Positions 47,907-56,903 are shown, counted from the first letter of the stretch. The stretch is DNA of 64,000 bases from Methanoculleus taiwanensis (GCF_004102725.1 NZ_LHQS01000001.1:248001-312000); one strand, 5' to 3'. Notes: generated from the letters alone by a model not told the origin. Program-made: numbers and translations.

Positions 47907-49040
47907 ATGAAACTCTCACATATTTTCATCATTGCCGTTCTCCTCGCCGCCGGGTTTCTGATCCCCGCGGCAAGCGCCGGGACGGCGGACGTAACGGTCA
48001 CCTCCTACCAGACCGACCCCGCTTCGCTGATGCGCTGGGACTCCGGCACGCTCACCGTCACGGTCATGAACAACGGTGCCGAGAGCGTTGCGATTCGGAG
48101 CGCCCGTCTTTACGGGGACGAAATCCAGGTCCTGAGCGACGCCTACTCCTCGGTCGGCGACATCGGGGCGGGCACTACCAAGGAGTTTACCTTCACCGTT
48201 CGGGCGAACGCCCCCGACGCCACCTACTACCCGAAGTTTGTCATCGACTTCCGGGACGGCGGGAGCCTCCGCTACCCGATCCCGGTTCGGGTAGAGAACA
48301 CCGGTCTTGCGGTAGCCGTCGCGGCAAAGCCGAGCGCCTTTGCAGAAGGGCGGGAAGCGGACGTCACCCTCACGATCGGCAACCCCCGCTCCGCCCGGGT
48401 GACCGGGGTTACGGTCGTGCCCGAGGGTGACGGTTTTACTTCCACTCCGTCGAGCGCTTTTGTCGGGACTCTTGAGTCCGATCAGGCTGCGCGGGTGATC
48501 TTCAACGTAACGCCGAGCGAACCGACGGATATTGCGTTTCGTGTTATCTACCGGAACGGCGTGAATACTCACGAGACCATGCTCACGCTCCCGGTCGCCT
48601 TCACGAGCGATAAGAGGAGTGCCGATCCCGTGCTCACGAACATCGAGGTCGAGCCGGTCGCCGGTGGTTACCGGGTGACGGGCGATGTGACCAACGCCGG
48701 CCTTGAGTCGGCGCGGTCGGTGATCATCACGAGCGGCGAGCCCGCGACTCCGATCGATCCCTTCCGGGTCTACGTCGTCGGGACGCTCGACTCCGACGAC
48801 TTCTCGAGTTTCGAGGTGACCTTCAGGACGGAGACGGGCGCAGTGGAGATTCCGCTCGTCATCGAGTACCGTGACGGCGACGGGAACGTCTATACGGAGC
48901 AGGCTATGGTGAATATCGGTACGACGACCGTTCTGCCGCAGCAGCAGAGCGAGGGACTCCCGGGTGCCGCCATTGCCGTCCTTGCTCTCGTGGCTGTCGG
49001 GATAGCGGGCGCCGTCATCTATTCGTGGAGAAGGGCCTAA
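47907..49040 (+). CDS. COG1361-type secreted/anchored protein of an ABC exporter operon
   Basis: A 377-residue protein. The ATG at 47907 (after GAGGTC) gives a signal peptide (MKLSHIFIIAVLLAAGFLIP, cleavage near AASAG). Two to three beta-rich CARDB/COG1361-like repeats follow, with NNGAESV, NPRSARVTGV and NAGLESARSV elements, then a C-terminal helix (GAAIAVLALVAVGIAGAVIY) ending SWRRA. It is therefore anchored with most of its mass outside. COG1361 proteins often accompany MacB-type ABC transporters in archaea and probably act as a substrate-handling or periplasmic-like adaptor. ABC genes follow directly. Confidence 0.85.
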   Translation: MKLSHIFIIAVLLAAGFLIPAASAGTADVTVTSYQTDPASLMRWDSGTLTVTVMNNGAESVAIRSARLYGDEIQVLSDAYSSVGDIGAGTTKEFTFTVRANAPDATYYPKFVIDFRDGGSLRYPIPVRVENTGLAVAVAAKPSAFAEGREADVTLTIGNPRSARVTGVTVVPEGDGFTSTPSSAFVGTLESDQAARVIFNVTPSEPTDIAFRVIYRNGVNTHETMLTLPVAFTSDKRSADPVLTNIEVEPVAGGYRVTGDVTNAGLESARSVIITSGEPATPIDPFRVYVVGTLDSDDFSSFEVTFRTETGAVEIPLVIEYRDGDGNVYTEQAMVNIGTTTVLPQQQSEGLPGAAIAVLALVAVGIAGAVIYSWRRA

Positions 49041-49045
49041 TTTCC

Positions 49046-49711
49046 ATGGCAGTCATTCAGTTTCAGGACGTCACGAAGGTCTACCCGCTCCCGGCAGGGG
49101 ACGTCGTCGCGCTCGACGGTGTCTCCCTCGATATTGAGTCAGGTGAGTTCGTCTCCGTCATGGGGCCTTCCGGCTCCGGTAAGTCCACCCTGCTGAACAT
49201 CATGGGATCTCTCGATGTCCCGACCTCCGGTGACGTATATATCAGCGGCTCAAGGATCGGCGTCATGAACGACGACGAGCTGACCCTGCTCCGGCGTGAT
49301 CACATCGGGTTCATCTTCCAGCACTTCAACTTAATCCCGCTCCTTTCGGCGGTCGAGAACGTCGAGTACCCGATGATACTCCGGGGCAGGAAGGGTGACG
49401 CCCGGAAGCGGGCGCTCGAGGTGCTTGCAGCGGTCGGGCTCGAGGAGCGGCTTTACACCCATAAACCGGGCGAGCTCTCCGGCGGCCAGCAGCAGCGGGT
49501 CGCTATCGCCCGGGCGCTCGTCAACGACCCCGACTTCCTCCTCTGCGACGAACCGACCGGCAACCTCGATACGGTGACCGGAACCGGGATCATGAATCTT
49601 CTCTCCCGGATGAATGAGGAAGGGACGACCGTCGTCGTGGTCACCCACGATCCGAGGATGGCCGATTACTCGAACCGGACGATCCGGATCGTCGACGGGA
49701 GACTGGCATGA
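49046..49711 (+). CDS. ABC transporter ATP-binding protein (MacB/LolD type)
   Basis: A 221-residue ATPase. Walker A is GPSGSGKSTLLN, the Q-loop lies in FIFQHFNLIPLL, the signature is LSGGQQQRVAIARAL, Walker B is FLLCDEPTGNLD and the switch His is in VVTHDPRMADY. The LDTVTG motif after Walker B is typical of the MacB/LolD/FtsE group. The ATG at 49046 is taken after GGAGAAGGG; an earlier in-frame start at 49025 overlaps the COG1361 gene. It pairs with the next gene, whose ATG overlaps its stop. Confidence 0.95.
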   Translation: MAVIQFQDVTKVYPLPAGDVVALDGVSLDIESGEFVSVMGPSGSGKSTLLNIMGSLDVPTSGDVYISGSRIGVMNDDELTLLRRDHIGFIFQHFNLIPLLSAVENVEYPMILRGRKGDARKRALEVLAAVGLEERLYTHKPGELSGGQQQRVAIARALVNDPDFLLCDEPTGNLDTVTGTGIMNLLSRMNEEGTTVVVVTHDPRMADYSNRTIRIVDGRLA

Positions 49712-50880
49712 CCTTCTTCGACCTTGCCCGACGCAATACTGAGCGTCACATGTTCCGCTCGGCGCTCGCCATCATCGGGATCGTCATCGGTGTGGTCGCC
49801 ATCGCCTCGATGGGTGTTCTCGGCAACAGTATCAACCTCATGGTCGGGGACGTGGTCTCGGACGTCGGCGACACCATCATCGTCTCTCCCGCCGTTGGGG
49901 GCGGTGGTATCTTCGGCGGTGGCGGCGGAGCCAGCACCGGTCTTTCGGAGCGGCAGGTCGAGGATATCCGCCGGGCCATCGGGACGAACCGTGCCATACC
50001 GGTGATCAGCGGGGCTGACCGGATGACGGTCGGCGATACGACCGGCGGCGTCATGATCTACGCGATGCACGCCGAGGATATTCCCTACCTCCTCGAGAAG
50101 GAGTCCGGAGCCTACGTCAAGGAGACGGCCGCGGCCTGCATGATCGGCAAGGGGCTTGCCGACGCCTGGAAGGACGAGGGCCTCAAGCTCGGCAGCAGGA
50201 TACAGGTCGGCGGCGAGACGCTCCGGGTGGTGGGGATACTCGAGGAGCGCGGGATGAGCTTTGACGTCAATCCCGACAACGCGATCGTTGTCCCGTACCG
50301 GTGGTACTCGGACCGCTACGACGTCGACGAGTACAGCCAGGTGATTGTCAAGGTGCGGAACGTCAATGACATCGACGCGGTGAAAGATGCGATCGACGAG
50401 CGCATGAACCGGCGTGACGACGTTGTCAACGTCATGGATACCCGGCGGATCCTCGAGAGCATCACGTCGATGTATGAATCGGTGACGCTCTTTCTGATGG
50501 GAATCGGGGCAATATCGCTCCTCGTCGCCGGTGTCTCCATCTTAAACGTCATGATGATGTCGGTGACCGAACGCACCCGCGAGATAGGCGTTCTGCGAAG
50601 TATTGGCACCCGCAGGAATGAACTCATGCGGATCTTCATCTATGAATCGCTGATCTTAGGCAGCATTGGTGCCATCGTCGGCGGTCTTTTGAGTTTCGGG
50701 GGCGGTTACCTGATGACGGGAGTCTTCCTCGGCGACTCCTCATACCTCTTCAACCCGACGAGCCTCCTCTACATTGCCTTCGGGATGAGTTTCGGGGTCG
50801 GGACGAGCGTTCTCTGCGGTCTCTATCCGGCATGGAAAGCGGCGAAGCTCAACCCCATCCAGGCACTGCGGCACGAGTGA
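49708..50880 (+). CDS. ABC transporter permease (MacB/FtsX family)
   Basis: A 390-residue permease with the MacB plan: an N-terminal helix after LARRNTERHMFRSALAIIGIVIGVVAIASMGVLG, a large extracytoplasmic domain (about 60-265) and three C-terminal helices with TERTREIGVLRSIGTRRNELMRIF (FtsX motif) and YPAWKAAKLNPIQALRHE at the end. A Gly-rich stretch (GGGGIFGGGGGAS) sits early in the outer domain. It overlaps the ATPase gene (ATGA). The system probably exports a peptide, lipid or antimicrobial, or works mechanically on the envelope; substrate unknown. An oligo-T run follows at 50900-50905. Confidence 0.93.
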   Translation: MTFFDLARRNTERHMFRSALAIIGIVIGVVAIASMGVLGNSINLMVGDVVSDVGDTIIVSPAVGGGGIFGGGGGASTGLSERQVEDIRRAIGTNRAIPVISGADRMTVGDTTGGVMIYAMHAEDIPYLLEKESGAYVKETAAACMIGKGLADAWKDEGLKLGSRIQVGGETLRVVGILEERGMSFDVNPDNAIVVPYRWYSDRYDVDEYSQVIVKVRNVNDIDAVKDAIDERMNRRDDVVNVMDTRRILESITSMYESVTLFLMGIGAISLLVAGVSILNVMMMSVTERTREIGVLRSIGTRRNELMRIFIYESLILGSIGAIVGGLLSFGGGYLMTGVFLGDSSYLFNPTSLLYIAFGMSFGVGTSVLCGLYPAWKAAKLNPIQALRHE

Positions 50881-50899
50881 GCGATCCCTCGTTCCACTA

Positions 50900-50905
50900 T
50901 TTTTT
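50900..50905 (+). terminator. Oligo-T terminator after the ABC permease gene
   Basis: T6 about 20 bases after the permease stop on the plus strand. Confidence 0.45.
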
Positions 50906-50927
50906 GAGCATATCCGAAGGATAATGC

Positions 50928-51167
50928 AGCGTCCCCGGGCGCTTCCGCATCCGGTATGAGTGGTGCACCTATGCTGTCTTCCGTGGATACGGGTGAAAGC
51001 GTGCAAAAAAGTCCGGGCTGTACATCTTCCGCCTGCTTGCCGAGCACTACAGTGCGAGCATCACAGCATGGAATCGGATTGCGGATCACCCCGGGTTCAG
51101 TGCGGCGATGGTCGTCATGCTCTCGGGAGACTCCGGGACCCGGGAAGAAAAGGGCTCTTTGTTATAG
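50928..51167 (+). pseudogene. Remnant of a histidine-kinase ATPase domain
   Basis: One plus-strand frame (codons in phase with 51000) reads WCTYAVFRGYG, a stop at 50994-50996, then KKSGLYIFRLLAEHYSAS, ITAWNRIADHPGF and a stop at 51165-51167. This closely follows the G2-box and C-terminal end of a histidine-kinase HATPase domain (GYG..TKSGLGLYIVRLLAEHYGA...). The G-L repeat is shortened and a stop lies in the middle. No upstream kinase body is present. It is thus a decayed fragment, overlapping the 3' end of the small GerW-operon gene on the other strand. Based on motif resemblance only. Confidence 0.5.
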
Positions 51168-51455
51168 TGGACCCGATGGATGCGTCCTTGTGTGGGCGGT
51201 CTCCCTGCAGAACGCTTCGATCCCTGCCCGGTTCTCTTCTGAAACGTTATCTGCGGTCAGATACACGATCCGCTCGCAACCGCCCTCGCTAATGATGAGG
51301 GCGACCGGGACTACCGAAACGTAGCCTCCGGCGCATCCGGCGATCGTCGAGAGGCTGATGATCGGGATGATACAGCGGTCGTCGACCGTCTGCATGCCCC
51401 CGGCCACGAGCTCCCGGCAAAACCCTGTTGTTCCGGGACTACGCACCGGATGCAC
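51162..51455 (-). CDS. Small protein of the GerW/DUF2953 operon
   Basis: A 97-residue protein that I do not recognise with certainty. Its core, VDDRCIIPIISLSTIAG followed by a short loop and VSVVPVALIISEG, has the same strand-loop-strand order as the GerW-like gene upstream (GDRVILPVAEFGFGFG ... VSVVALVIINRG). It could be a diverged, shortened GerW relative. The frame overlaps the end of the DUF2953 gene by 17 bases, as expected for a coupled third gene. The end has low-complexity residues (HTRTHPSGPL). Confidence 0.55.
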   Translation of the reverse strand: MHPVRSPGTTGFCRELVAGGMQTVDDRCIIPIISLSTIAGCAGGYVSVVPVALIISEGGCERIVYLTADNVSEENRAGIEAFCRETAHTRTHPSGPL

Positions 51456-52107
51456 CTCTCCCTGATAGCATCTTCAGCCGGTCTCTCACCGTTTTGTGCA
51501 TCAGCGCAGCAATGATTGATAGGAGGATCAGGAGCGGCCGCTTGATATGCACCTTCACATCCGCCTTCCCTTCGAGGATCTCATCGCCGAAAACCGGGTG
51601 CATGATGAGATCGATCCGCTCCATCGGCCAGAGTGCGTAGCGAAGAGCGGTCATATAACCGTAGATCCGTCCGGTTGCCGCGGGGCTTGCAAGGCCGAGC
51701 GTGACCTCCCCGATGCACCGCTCAAGCGAAAGCGACCGGAGAAACGTATCGAGCACACGGCGGATGTACGGCCAGAGATCGCTTCCGGCGCTGACGTACT
51801 CCCCGATACCGGGCCGCGGCCGCGGTTTTGGTGGTTTTTCCGGCTTCTCCTCCCGGGTGATCGCCGCGAGGTCGCGTTTTAGCACCGCCCGACCGGCGAG
51901 CAGCACTTCGACCGTCTGATCTTCACCGAGAATCCGGAGGCGGATGCCGAGGATACCCCAGACGACTGTCCCGAGAAGCAGCACAATCTCGCCGGTCTTC
52001 TCGGCGACAAAGGCTATCGCGATAGGGATGAAGTAGAGCGCGGCGATGAGGCCGAGTACGAGGAGCGTGCCAATCAGCAAAACAGCAAGGAGGAGTGATG
52101 CAGCCAT
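51439..52107 (-). CDS. DUF2953 membrane protein (YtfI-like)
   Basis: A 222-residue protein starting MAASLLLAVLLIGTL at 52107; an in-frame ATG at 52149 would overlap the GerW-like gene. Two N-terminal hydrophobic segments are followed by a Lys/Pro linker (EEKPEKPPKPRPRPG) and a domain containing GEVTLGLASPAATGRIYGYMTALRYALWP, the DUF2953 signature. It ends with a short hydrophobic stretch (PLLILLSIIAALMHKTV). In Bacillus the equivalent gene (ytfI) sits beside ytfJ/gerW, as here. Function in an archaeon that does not sporulate is unknown. Confidence 0.82.
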   Translation of the reverse strand: MAASLLLAVLLIGTLLVLGLIAALYFIPIAIAFVAEKTGEIVLLLGTVVWGILGIRLRILGEDQTVEVLLAGRAVLKRDLAAITREEKPEKPPKPRPRPGIGEYVSAGSDLWPYIRRVLDTFLRSLSLERCIGEVTLGLASPAATGRIYGYMTALRYALWPMERIDLIMHPVFGDEILEGKADVKVHIKRPLLILLSIIAALMHKTVRDRLKMLSGRGASGA

Positions 52108-52130
52108 GCGAGAAGGTGTGGGCGGGGAAC

Positions 52131-52583
52131 CTACAGTTCTCCTTCGCACTTAACCTGAATATCTTTTGGTTCTCCGGCAGATTGCGATTCTTTTTGGCGT
52201 TTCATCATCATCTCGGAACCTTTCTCCATCGCTCTCCCGATGTGCGGGCCGACGGTCTCACCGAGTGAGGTGATCACCTCCGCGAGTTCGCTCTTCTTCT
52301 TGAGCGAGATGACCTGAACTCCCTCAGGGCCGATGACGCCTCTGTTGATGATCACGAGTGCAACAACGGAGACGCTGCCGCCTCCGCCCGTGCCGGCTCC
52401 GCCGCTCTTCTCTGTCTCCGTTCTTCCCCCACTCCCCTCTCCTGCGCCGAACCCGAACCCGAACTCGGCCACCGGAAGTATCACGCGGTCACCGGCTTCA
52501 ATCGGTGCACCGATAACGGTGCTTGCACAGAGCATCTTGCCGAGCTGGTCGACGGTCAGTTGCAGCATAGATTCGCCAGTCAT
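52131..52583 (-). CDS. GerW-family (YtfJ) protein
   Basis: A 150-residue protein of the GerW/YtfJ family, named for Bacillus spore germination but common in methanogens. It shows LCASTVIGAPIEAGDRVILPVAEFGFGFG, a Gly-rich loop (EGSGGRTETEKSGGAGTGGGG) and VSVVALVIINRGVIGPEGVQVISL, then a charged C-terminal tail that is longer than the core. No signal peptide or catalytic motif. It is the first gene of an operon with DUF2953 and a small protein. An archaeal envelope role is a guess. Confidence 0.85.
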   Translation of the reverse strand: MTGESMLQLTVDQLGKMLCASTVIGAPIEAGDRVILPVAEFGFGFGAGEGSGGRTETEKSGGAGTGGGGSVSVVALVIINRGVIGPEGVQVISLKKKSELAEVITSLGETVGPHIGRAMEKGSEMMMKRQKESQSAGEPKDIQVKCEGEL

Positions 52584-52691
52584 ACGTTCACCACATCTAC
52601 CAGTCTCAGGTATCCTATATAACCGTTGGGGTAACCGAATGCGTTCTCTCGCCGGTTTGTGAGATCTGGAGCACCTGTCACTTTGTCCGGG

Positions 52692-53255
52692 TCAGCGCTC
52701 GCAGTGAGGTGCGGTGAAGCGTGCAGCGACGGCACGGATCAGCCTCCGGAGAGGGGCGACGAGCACTCTTGTACAGAACCCCCCGAGCTCGCGGCGGTAG
52801 AAGAGCCCAAGGATGATGCCGGCCGCTATGAAGAGGAGCCACTCGGAGGGCTCCGAGACCTCACGCCAGAATGAGTTCCAGAAGTAGTCGGTATAGTGAT
52901 GCTTCGGGTACGGACCAAGGAACGGCCAGTACCATTCGACAGGGTGGCGCCACATCCCGTCCATGATCTGGTGCGAGAAGATGCCGGCTGCGAGCACGAT
53001 TCCGAGGATGGCTCCGCGGTATCGCCAGAGGGCGAGCCCCAGGATTAGCAGGACAAGGAGGACGACGAGGCCGTGAAAATAGATCCTGCCGTAGTCCACG
53101 CTGCCTTTCAGGAAGATGTGCCCGAGCGGTTTGTCGATAACGTCGGAGAGAACCCCCCCGACGGCGCCGACGGCAACGGCTCTTCGGTCGCCCGAGACCT
53201 TCCAGAAGATCAGTCCGATGAGCAGCCCTGCGACGAGGTGGGCGAGGACGAACAT
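52692..53255 (-). CDS. DUF457/YdjM-like membrane-bound putative metal-dependent hydrolase
   Basis: A 187-residue membrane protein with four predicted helices. Features of the DUF457 (LexA-regulated, membrane-bound hydrolase) family are the N-terminal HLVAGLLIGL, the VGGVLSDVIDKPLGH motif with an Asp/His pair, FHGLVVLLVL and HQIMDGMWRHPVEWYWPFLGPYP. These His/Asp residues could form a metal site like that in related phospholipase-C-type hydrolases. Substrate unknown. It is divergent from the trp operon, 165 bases away. Confidence 0.82.
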   Translation of the reverse strand: MFVLAHLVAGLLIGLIFWKVSGDRRAVAVGAVGGVLSDVIDKPLGHIFLKGSVDYGRIYFHGLVVLLVLLILGLALWRYRGAILGIVLAAGIFSHQIMDGMWRHPVEWYWPFLGPYPKHHYTDYFWNSFWREVSEPSEWLLFIAAGIILGLFYRRELGGFCTRVLVAPLRRLIRAVAARFTAPHCER

Positions 53256-53388
53256 TGCTCCCTGTTATCGGGAGTGCATGTTATACTCTTCGGCACGGTG
53301 CCGGAGCATGAGGCAAGGAATGCCCGCCGGTCCGTCTCAGGCCTTCGTAGCACTTTCAAATACTCCTTGCGACATATTTGCACCACAA

Positions 53389-53404
53389 TGTATATCTATG
53401 TACA
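53389..53404 (+). promoter_or_regulatory. TRP-box-like repeats over the trp operon box A
   Basis: TGTATA (53389-53394) and TGTACA (53399-53404) spaced ten bases apart, one helical turn. The first overlaps the TATA element TATATC, about 28 bases before the trpB2 ATG, so the message should be almost leaderless. TrpY of Methanothermobacter represses its trp operon by binding TGTACA boxes. A TrpY-like regulator is not in the window, so use here is inferred. Confidence 0.5.
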
Positions 53405-53420
53405 TGGCACACGATGATGC

Positions 53421-54779
53421 ATGCAGACGAAGTTCCTCCTGGACGAAGGGGAGATGCCGAAGCGATGGTATAACATCCAGGCTGACCTGCCGACGCCGAT
53501 GGACCCGGTCCTCCACCCGGCCACCGGCAAGCCCGTCACCCCCGACGACCTCCACGCCATCTTCCCGATGGAACTGATCCGGCAGGAGGTCAGCACGGAG
53601 CGGTATATCGATATACCGGAAGAAGTACGCGAGATTCTTACCCTCTGGAGACCTGCCCCCCTCTACCGGGCGCACCGGCTCGAGCGGCACCTCAAGACAC
53701 CGGCGAAGATCTACTACAAGTGGGAAGGCGTCAGCCCGGCCGGCTCCCACAAGCCGAACACCGCCATCCCACAGGCGTACTACAACCGGCAGGAGGGGAT
53801 CGAGCGGCTCGCCACCGAGACCGGTGCGGGACAGTGGGGTTCTTCGCTTGCCTTTGCCACGAGCCTCTTCGATATGGCCTGCACCGTCTACATGGTCAGG
53901 GCAAGCTACGACCAGAAGCCGTATCGCAAGATCATGATGCAGACCTACGGTGCCGAGTGCCTGTCGAGCCCGACGATGCAGACGAACTCCGGGCGTGCGG
54001 TGCTCGAGCACGATCCCGAAACCTCGGGCTCCCTCGGGATCGCCATCTCCGAGGCGGTCGAGGACGCCGTGACCCACGATAACACCAACTACGCGCTTGG
54101 TTCGGTGCTCAATCACGTCTGTCTCCACCAGACGATCATCGGGCAGGAGGCAGAGGCGCAGCTCGCGCTCGCGGACGCCTACCCCGATGTCGTGATCGGG
54201 TGCGTCGGCGGCGGGTCGAACTTCGCCGGGATAGCATTCCCGTTCGCCGGACCGAAAATGACCGGGAAGCATCCGGAGACCGAGATCATCGCCGTCGAAC
54301 CCTCCGCGTGCCCGACACTGACGAAAGGTCTGTATGCCTATGATTTCGGCGATGTGGCGGGCTTAACGCCGATCATGAGGATGTTCACGCTCGGGCACGA
54401 CTTCGTTCCGCCGGCAATCCATGCAGGCGGGCTGCGTTACCATGGGGCGTCGCCGTTGGTCTCGCGGCTCGTGCAGGACGGCGTCGTCCGTGCGACCTCC
54501 TACCACCAGAACGAGGTCTTCGCCGCGGCCGTGCTCTTTGCACGGACGGAAGGGATCATCGTCGCTCCCGAAGCCGCCCATGCGGTCAAGGCGACCGTCG
54601 ACGAGGCGGTCCGCTGCCGGGAGACGGGTGAGGAGAAGGTCATCCTCTTCAACAACTCGGGCCACGGGAACTTCGATTTTTCGTCCTACGAGGCCTACTT
54701 TGCAGGAAAGCTGGTCGATTACGAGTACCCGGCCGAGCTGATCAAGGAAGCGCTCGGACGACTGCCGGTGGTGGGGTGA
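53421..54779 (+). CDS. trpB2: TrpB2-type tryptophan synthase beta subunit-like protein
   Basis: A 452-residue PLP enzyme of the TrpB2 group, longer than the usual 390-400 of TrpB1. It has the N-terminal extension [19 protein letters not shown], the PLP Lys in [16 protein letters not shown], the active-site Glu in [12 protein letters not shown] and the phosphate site [13 protein letters not shown]. TrpB2 acts on free indole with serine and interacts weakly or not at all with TrpA. Here it leads the trp operon, while a separate trpB lies beside trpA downstream. An indole salvage role is likely. Leaderless start next to TRP-box-like elements. Confidence 0.93.
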   Translation: MQTKFLLDEGEMPKRWYNIQADLPTPMDPVLHPATGKPVTPDDLHAIFPMELIRQEVSTERYIDIPEEVREILTLWRPAPLYRAHRLERHLKTPAKIYYKWEGVSPAGSHKPNTAIPQAYYNRQEGIERLATETGAGQWGSSLAFATSLFDMACTVYMVRASYDQKPYRKIMMQTYGAECLSSPTMQTNSGRAVLEHDPETSGSLGIAISEAVEDAVTHDNTNYALGSVLNHVCLHQTIIGQEAEAQLALADAYPDVVIGCVGGGSNFAGIAFPFAGPKMTGKHPETEIIAVEPSACPTLTKGLYAYDFGDVAGLTPIMRMFTLGHDFVPPAIHAGGLRYHGASPLVSRLVQDGVVRATSYHQNEVFAAAVLFARTEGIIVAPEAAHAVKATVDEAVRCRETGEEKVILFNNSGHGNFDFSSYEAYFAGKLVDYEYPAELIKEALGRLPVVG

Positions 54780-54789
54780 TGCCGGTGGA

Positions 54790-56325
54790 ATGGGCGGCGC
54801 TCGAAGAGAGCCATTAGTAGAACTGAACCTGACCCTTGCAGAGTTCCGGGCTCTGGCAGAGCGGCGGGACGGGCCCCTGCTCATCCCCCTCTTCTGCAGA
54901 GTCCCGCTCCCGGCCTGCCCGCCCTCGGTACTCTATCAGCACCTCCGCGACGGTCGCGGCTGCCTACTCGAATCGCTTGAGGGGAGCGAGAAGGTCGCCC
55001 GTTACTCGCTCATCTGCACCGACCCCGCACTCTTCGTCTCGGTCGGGAGCGACGGATCCGTCGATCTTGCGGGCGATCCGCGGTTTGCGGCGATCGCCGC
55101 ATCGGCGGAAGGGAACGATCCGGTCGATCTGATTCGGTCGATCATGCACCGGTTCGAGGTTGCACCGGCTGATCTGCCCCGCTTCTCCGGCGGTATGGTG
55201 GGCTACTTCGCCTATGATATCGTCTCCTCGATCGCACCGACGGTGTGCCCATGTGCCCGCGACGACCTCGGGATGCCGGTCGTCCGGTTCATGCTCGCGA
55301 CCGACTGCCTGATCATCGATCACTGCGAGCATGAGGCATTCATCGTCAGAACGCCGCTGCTCGCTGAGGAGTCCGATCCGGCGGCGATCTATGACGGGTG
55401 CCGGTCGGCGATCGCCGCGGCGGCAGGGCGGCTCGCGTCCCTGACAGGGGAGGTCGGTATTCCGGCGACAGCGCCTGTCCCGGAGTCCCCTCTCCCCCGG
55501 ATGGTCTCCTCGCTCTCGCGGGAGGGGTACATGGAAGCGGTGCTCCGGATCAAGGAACATATCTTTGCAGGCGATATCTTCCAGGCCGTCATCTCCCGGC
55601 GGATCGAGGCGCCTGCTCCGGCCGATCCCTTCGCCGTCTACCGGGTGCTCAGATCGGACAACCCGAGCCCGTACATGTACTACCTCGACTTCGGCGACAC
55701 CGCGGTCGTCGGGAGCAGTCCGGAGATGCTGGTGCGGGTTGAGGGTGGCCGGGTGACGACCGTCCCGATAGCGGGGACACGCCCCCGGGGCGCGACGCCC
55801 GGGGAAGACGATGCCCTTGCCGCCGAACTCCTCGCAGACGAGAAGGAACGGGCGGAGCATATTATGCTCGTCGACCTCGCGCGAAACGACGTCGGTGCGG
55901 TCACCGCCTACGGTTCCGTCCGGCTCGATGAGTTCATGGGCGTCGAACGGTTCTCGCACGTCCAGCATATCGTATCGACGGTCAGCGGCACTCTCCGACC
56001 GGAATACGACTGCTTTGACGTCCTGAAAGCCTGTTTCCCGGCAGGCACCGTCAGCGGCGCCCCGAAAGTCCGGGCGATGCAGCTCATCGACGCGGTGGAG
56101 GGAACGCGGCGAGGCCCCTACGCTGGCGCCGTCGGGCATATCGGTTTTTCCGGGGCGATGGATATGGCGATCACCATCCGTACGGCCGTCGTCCGGGGGG
56201 GTACGGCGTACATCCAGGTCGGGGCCGGGATCGTCGCCGATTCGGACCCCGGGAGCGAATGGCTCGAGACCGAACGGAAGGCCGGAGCCATGCTCCGGGC
56301 GCTCGGTGCGGAGGGCGGCATATGA
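54790..56325 (+). CDS. trpE: Anthranilate synthase component I
   Basis: Converts chorismate and ammonia (from TrpG) to anthranilate. The 511-residue protein has the feedback site LLESLEGSEKVARYS, which includes the tryptophan-binding LLES motif, so Trp inhibition is expected. The chorismate domain carries IFAGDIFQAVISRRI, VGSSPEMLVRVEGGRV, IAGTRPRGATPGEDDAL, HIMLVDLARNDVG, VQHIVSTVSG and FPAGTVSGAPKVRAM. The ATG at 54790 adds a few residues before the family-like VELNLTLAEFRALAE. It begins 10 bases after trpB2 and overlaps trpG. Confidence 0.95.
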   Translation: MGGARREPLVELNLTLAEFRALAERRDGPLLIPLFCRVPLPACPPSVLYQHLRDGRGCLLESLEGSEKVARYSLICTDPALFVSVGSDGSVDLAGDPRFAAIAASAEGNDPVDLIRSIMHRFEVAPADLPRFSGGMVGYFAYDIVSSIAPTVCPCARDDLGMPVVRFMLATDCLIIDHCEHEAFIVRTPLLAEESDPAAIYDGCRSAIAAAAGRLASLTGEVGIPATAPVPESPLPRMVSSLSREGYMEAVLRIKEHIFAGDIFQAVISRRIEAPAPADPFAVYRVLRSDNPSPYMYYLDFGDTAVVGSSPEMLVRVEGGRVTTVPIAGTRPRGATPGEDDALAAELLADEKERAEHIMLVDLARNDVGAVTAYGSVRLDEFMGVERFSHVQHIVSTVSGTLRPEYDCFDVLKACFPAGTVSGAPKVRAMQLIDAVEGTRRGPYAGAVGHIGFSGAMDMAITIRTAVVRGGTAYIQVGAGIVADSDPGSEWLETERKAGAMLRALGAEGGI

Positions 56326-56903
56326 AGGTTCTCGTCATCGATACCTACGATAGTTTCACCTTCAACCTCTGCCAGCAGATCGGTGCGCTCGGCGCCGATC
56401 CGGTCGTGGTGAAGAGCGATGTTCCCTTCGAGCAGATCCGTGCCATCCCCTGCGATCGGATCGTGCTCTCGCCGGGGCACGGCCACCCCCGCGATTCCCA
56501 CCTCTACCGGCAGGTTCTCGCCACCCTGAGCCGGACGGTCCCGACGCTCGGTGTCTGCCTCGGTCACCAGGCGATCGGGCTAGCCTTCGGTGCAGAGGTC
56601 GTGCGGGCGAACCACGTGATGCACGGCAGGACGTCTCTGATCCGGCATGACGGAAAGCGTCTCTTCGCGGGTCTCGAGAGCCCCCTCACTGCCACCCGCT
56701 ACCACTCGCTCATCCTTGATCCCGGAACCATACCGCCGGAACTCGCCGTCACCGCCCGGAGCGCGGACGACGGCGTGGTCATGGGCGTCCGGCATACCCT
56801 CTACCCGATCGAAGGGGTGCAGTTCCACCCCGAGAGCATCCTCACCCCCGAAGGGTCGCAGATGATGGCAAACTTCCTCGCTTCTCCGGAGGGAGCGGCA
56901 TGA
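56322..56903 (+). CDS. trpG: Anthranilate synthase component II (glutaminase)
   Basis: Class I glutaminase partner of TrpE. The ATG at 56322 overlaps the trpE stop (ATGA) and gives the canonical N-terminus [20 protein letters not shown] and 193 residues. The catalytic Cys is in [15 protein letters not shown], and the His/Glu pair in [14 protein letters not shown]. The [10 protein letters not shown] and VMHGRTSLI segments match TrpG rather than PabA closely enough, and the operon context settles it. Linked by overlap with trpD downstream. Confidence 0.95.
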   Translation: MKVLVIDTYDSFTFNLCQQIGALGADPVVVKSDVPFEQIRAIPCDRIVLSPGHGHPRDSHLYRQVLATLSRTVPTLGVCLGHQAIGLAFGAEVVRANHVMHGRTSLIRHDGKRLFAGLESPLTATRYHSLILDPGTIPPELAVTARSADDGVVMGVRHTLYPIEGVQFHPESILTPEGSQMMANFLASPEGAA

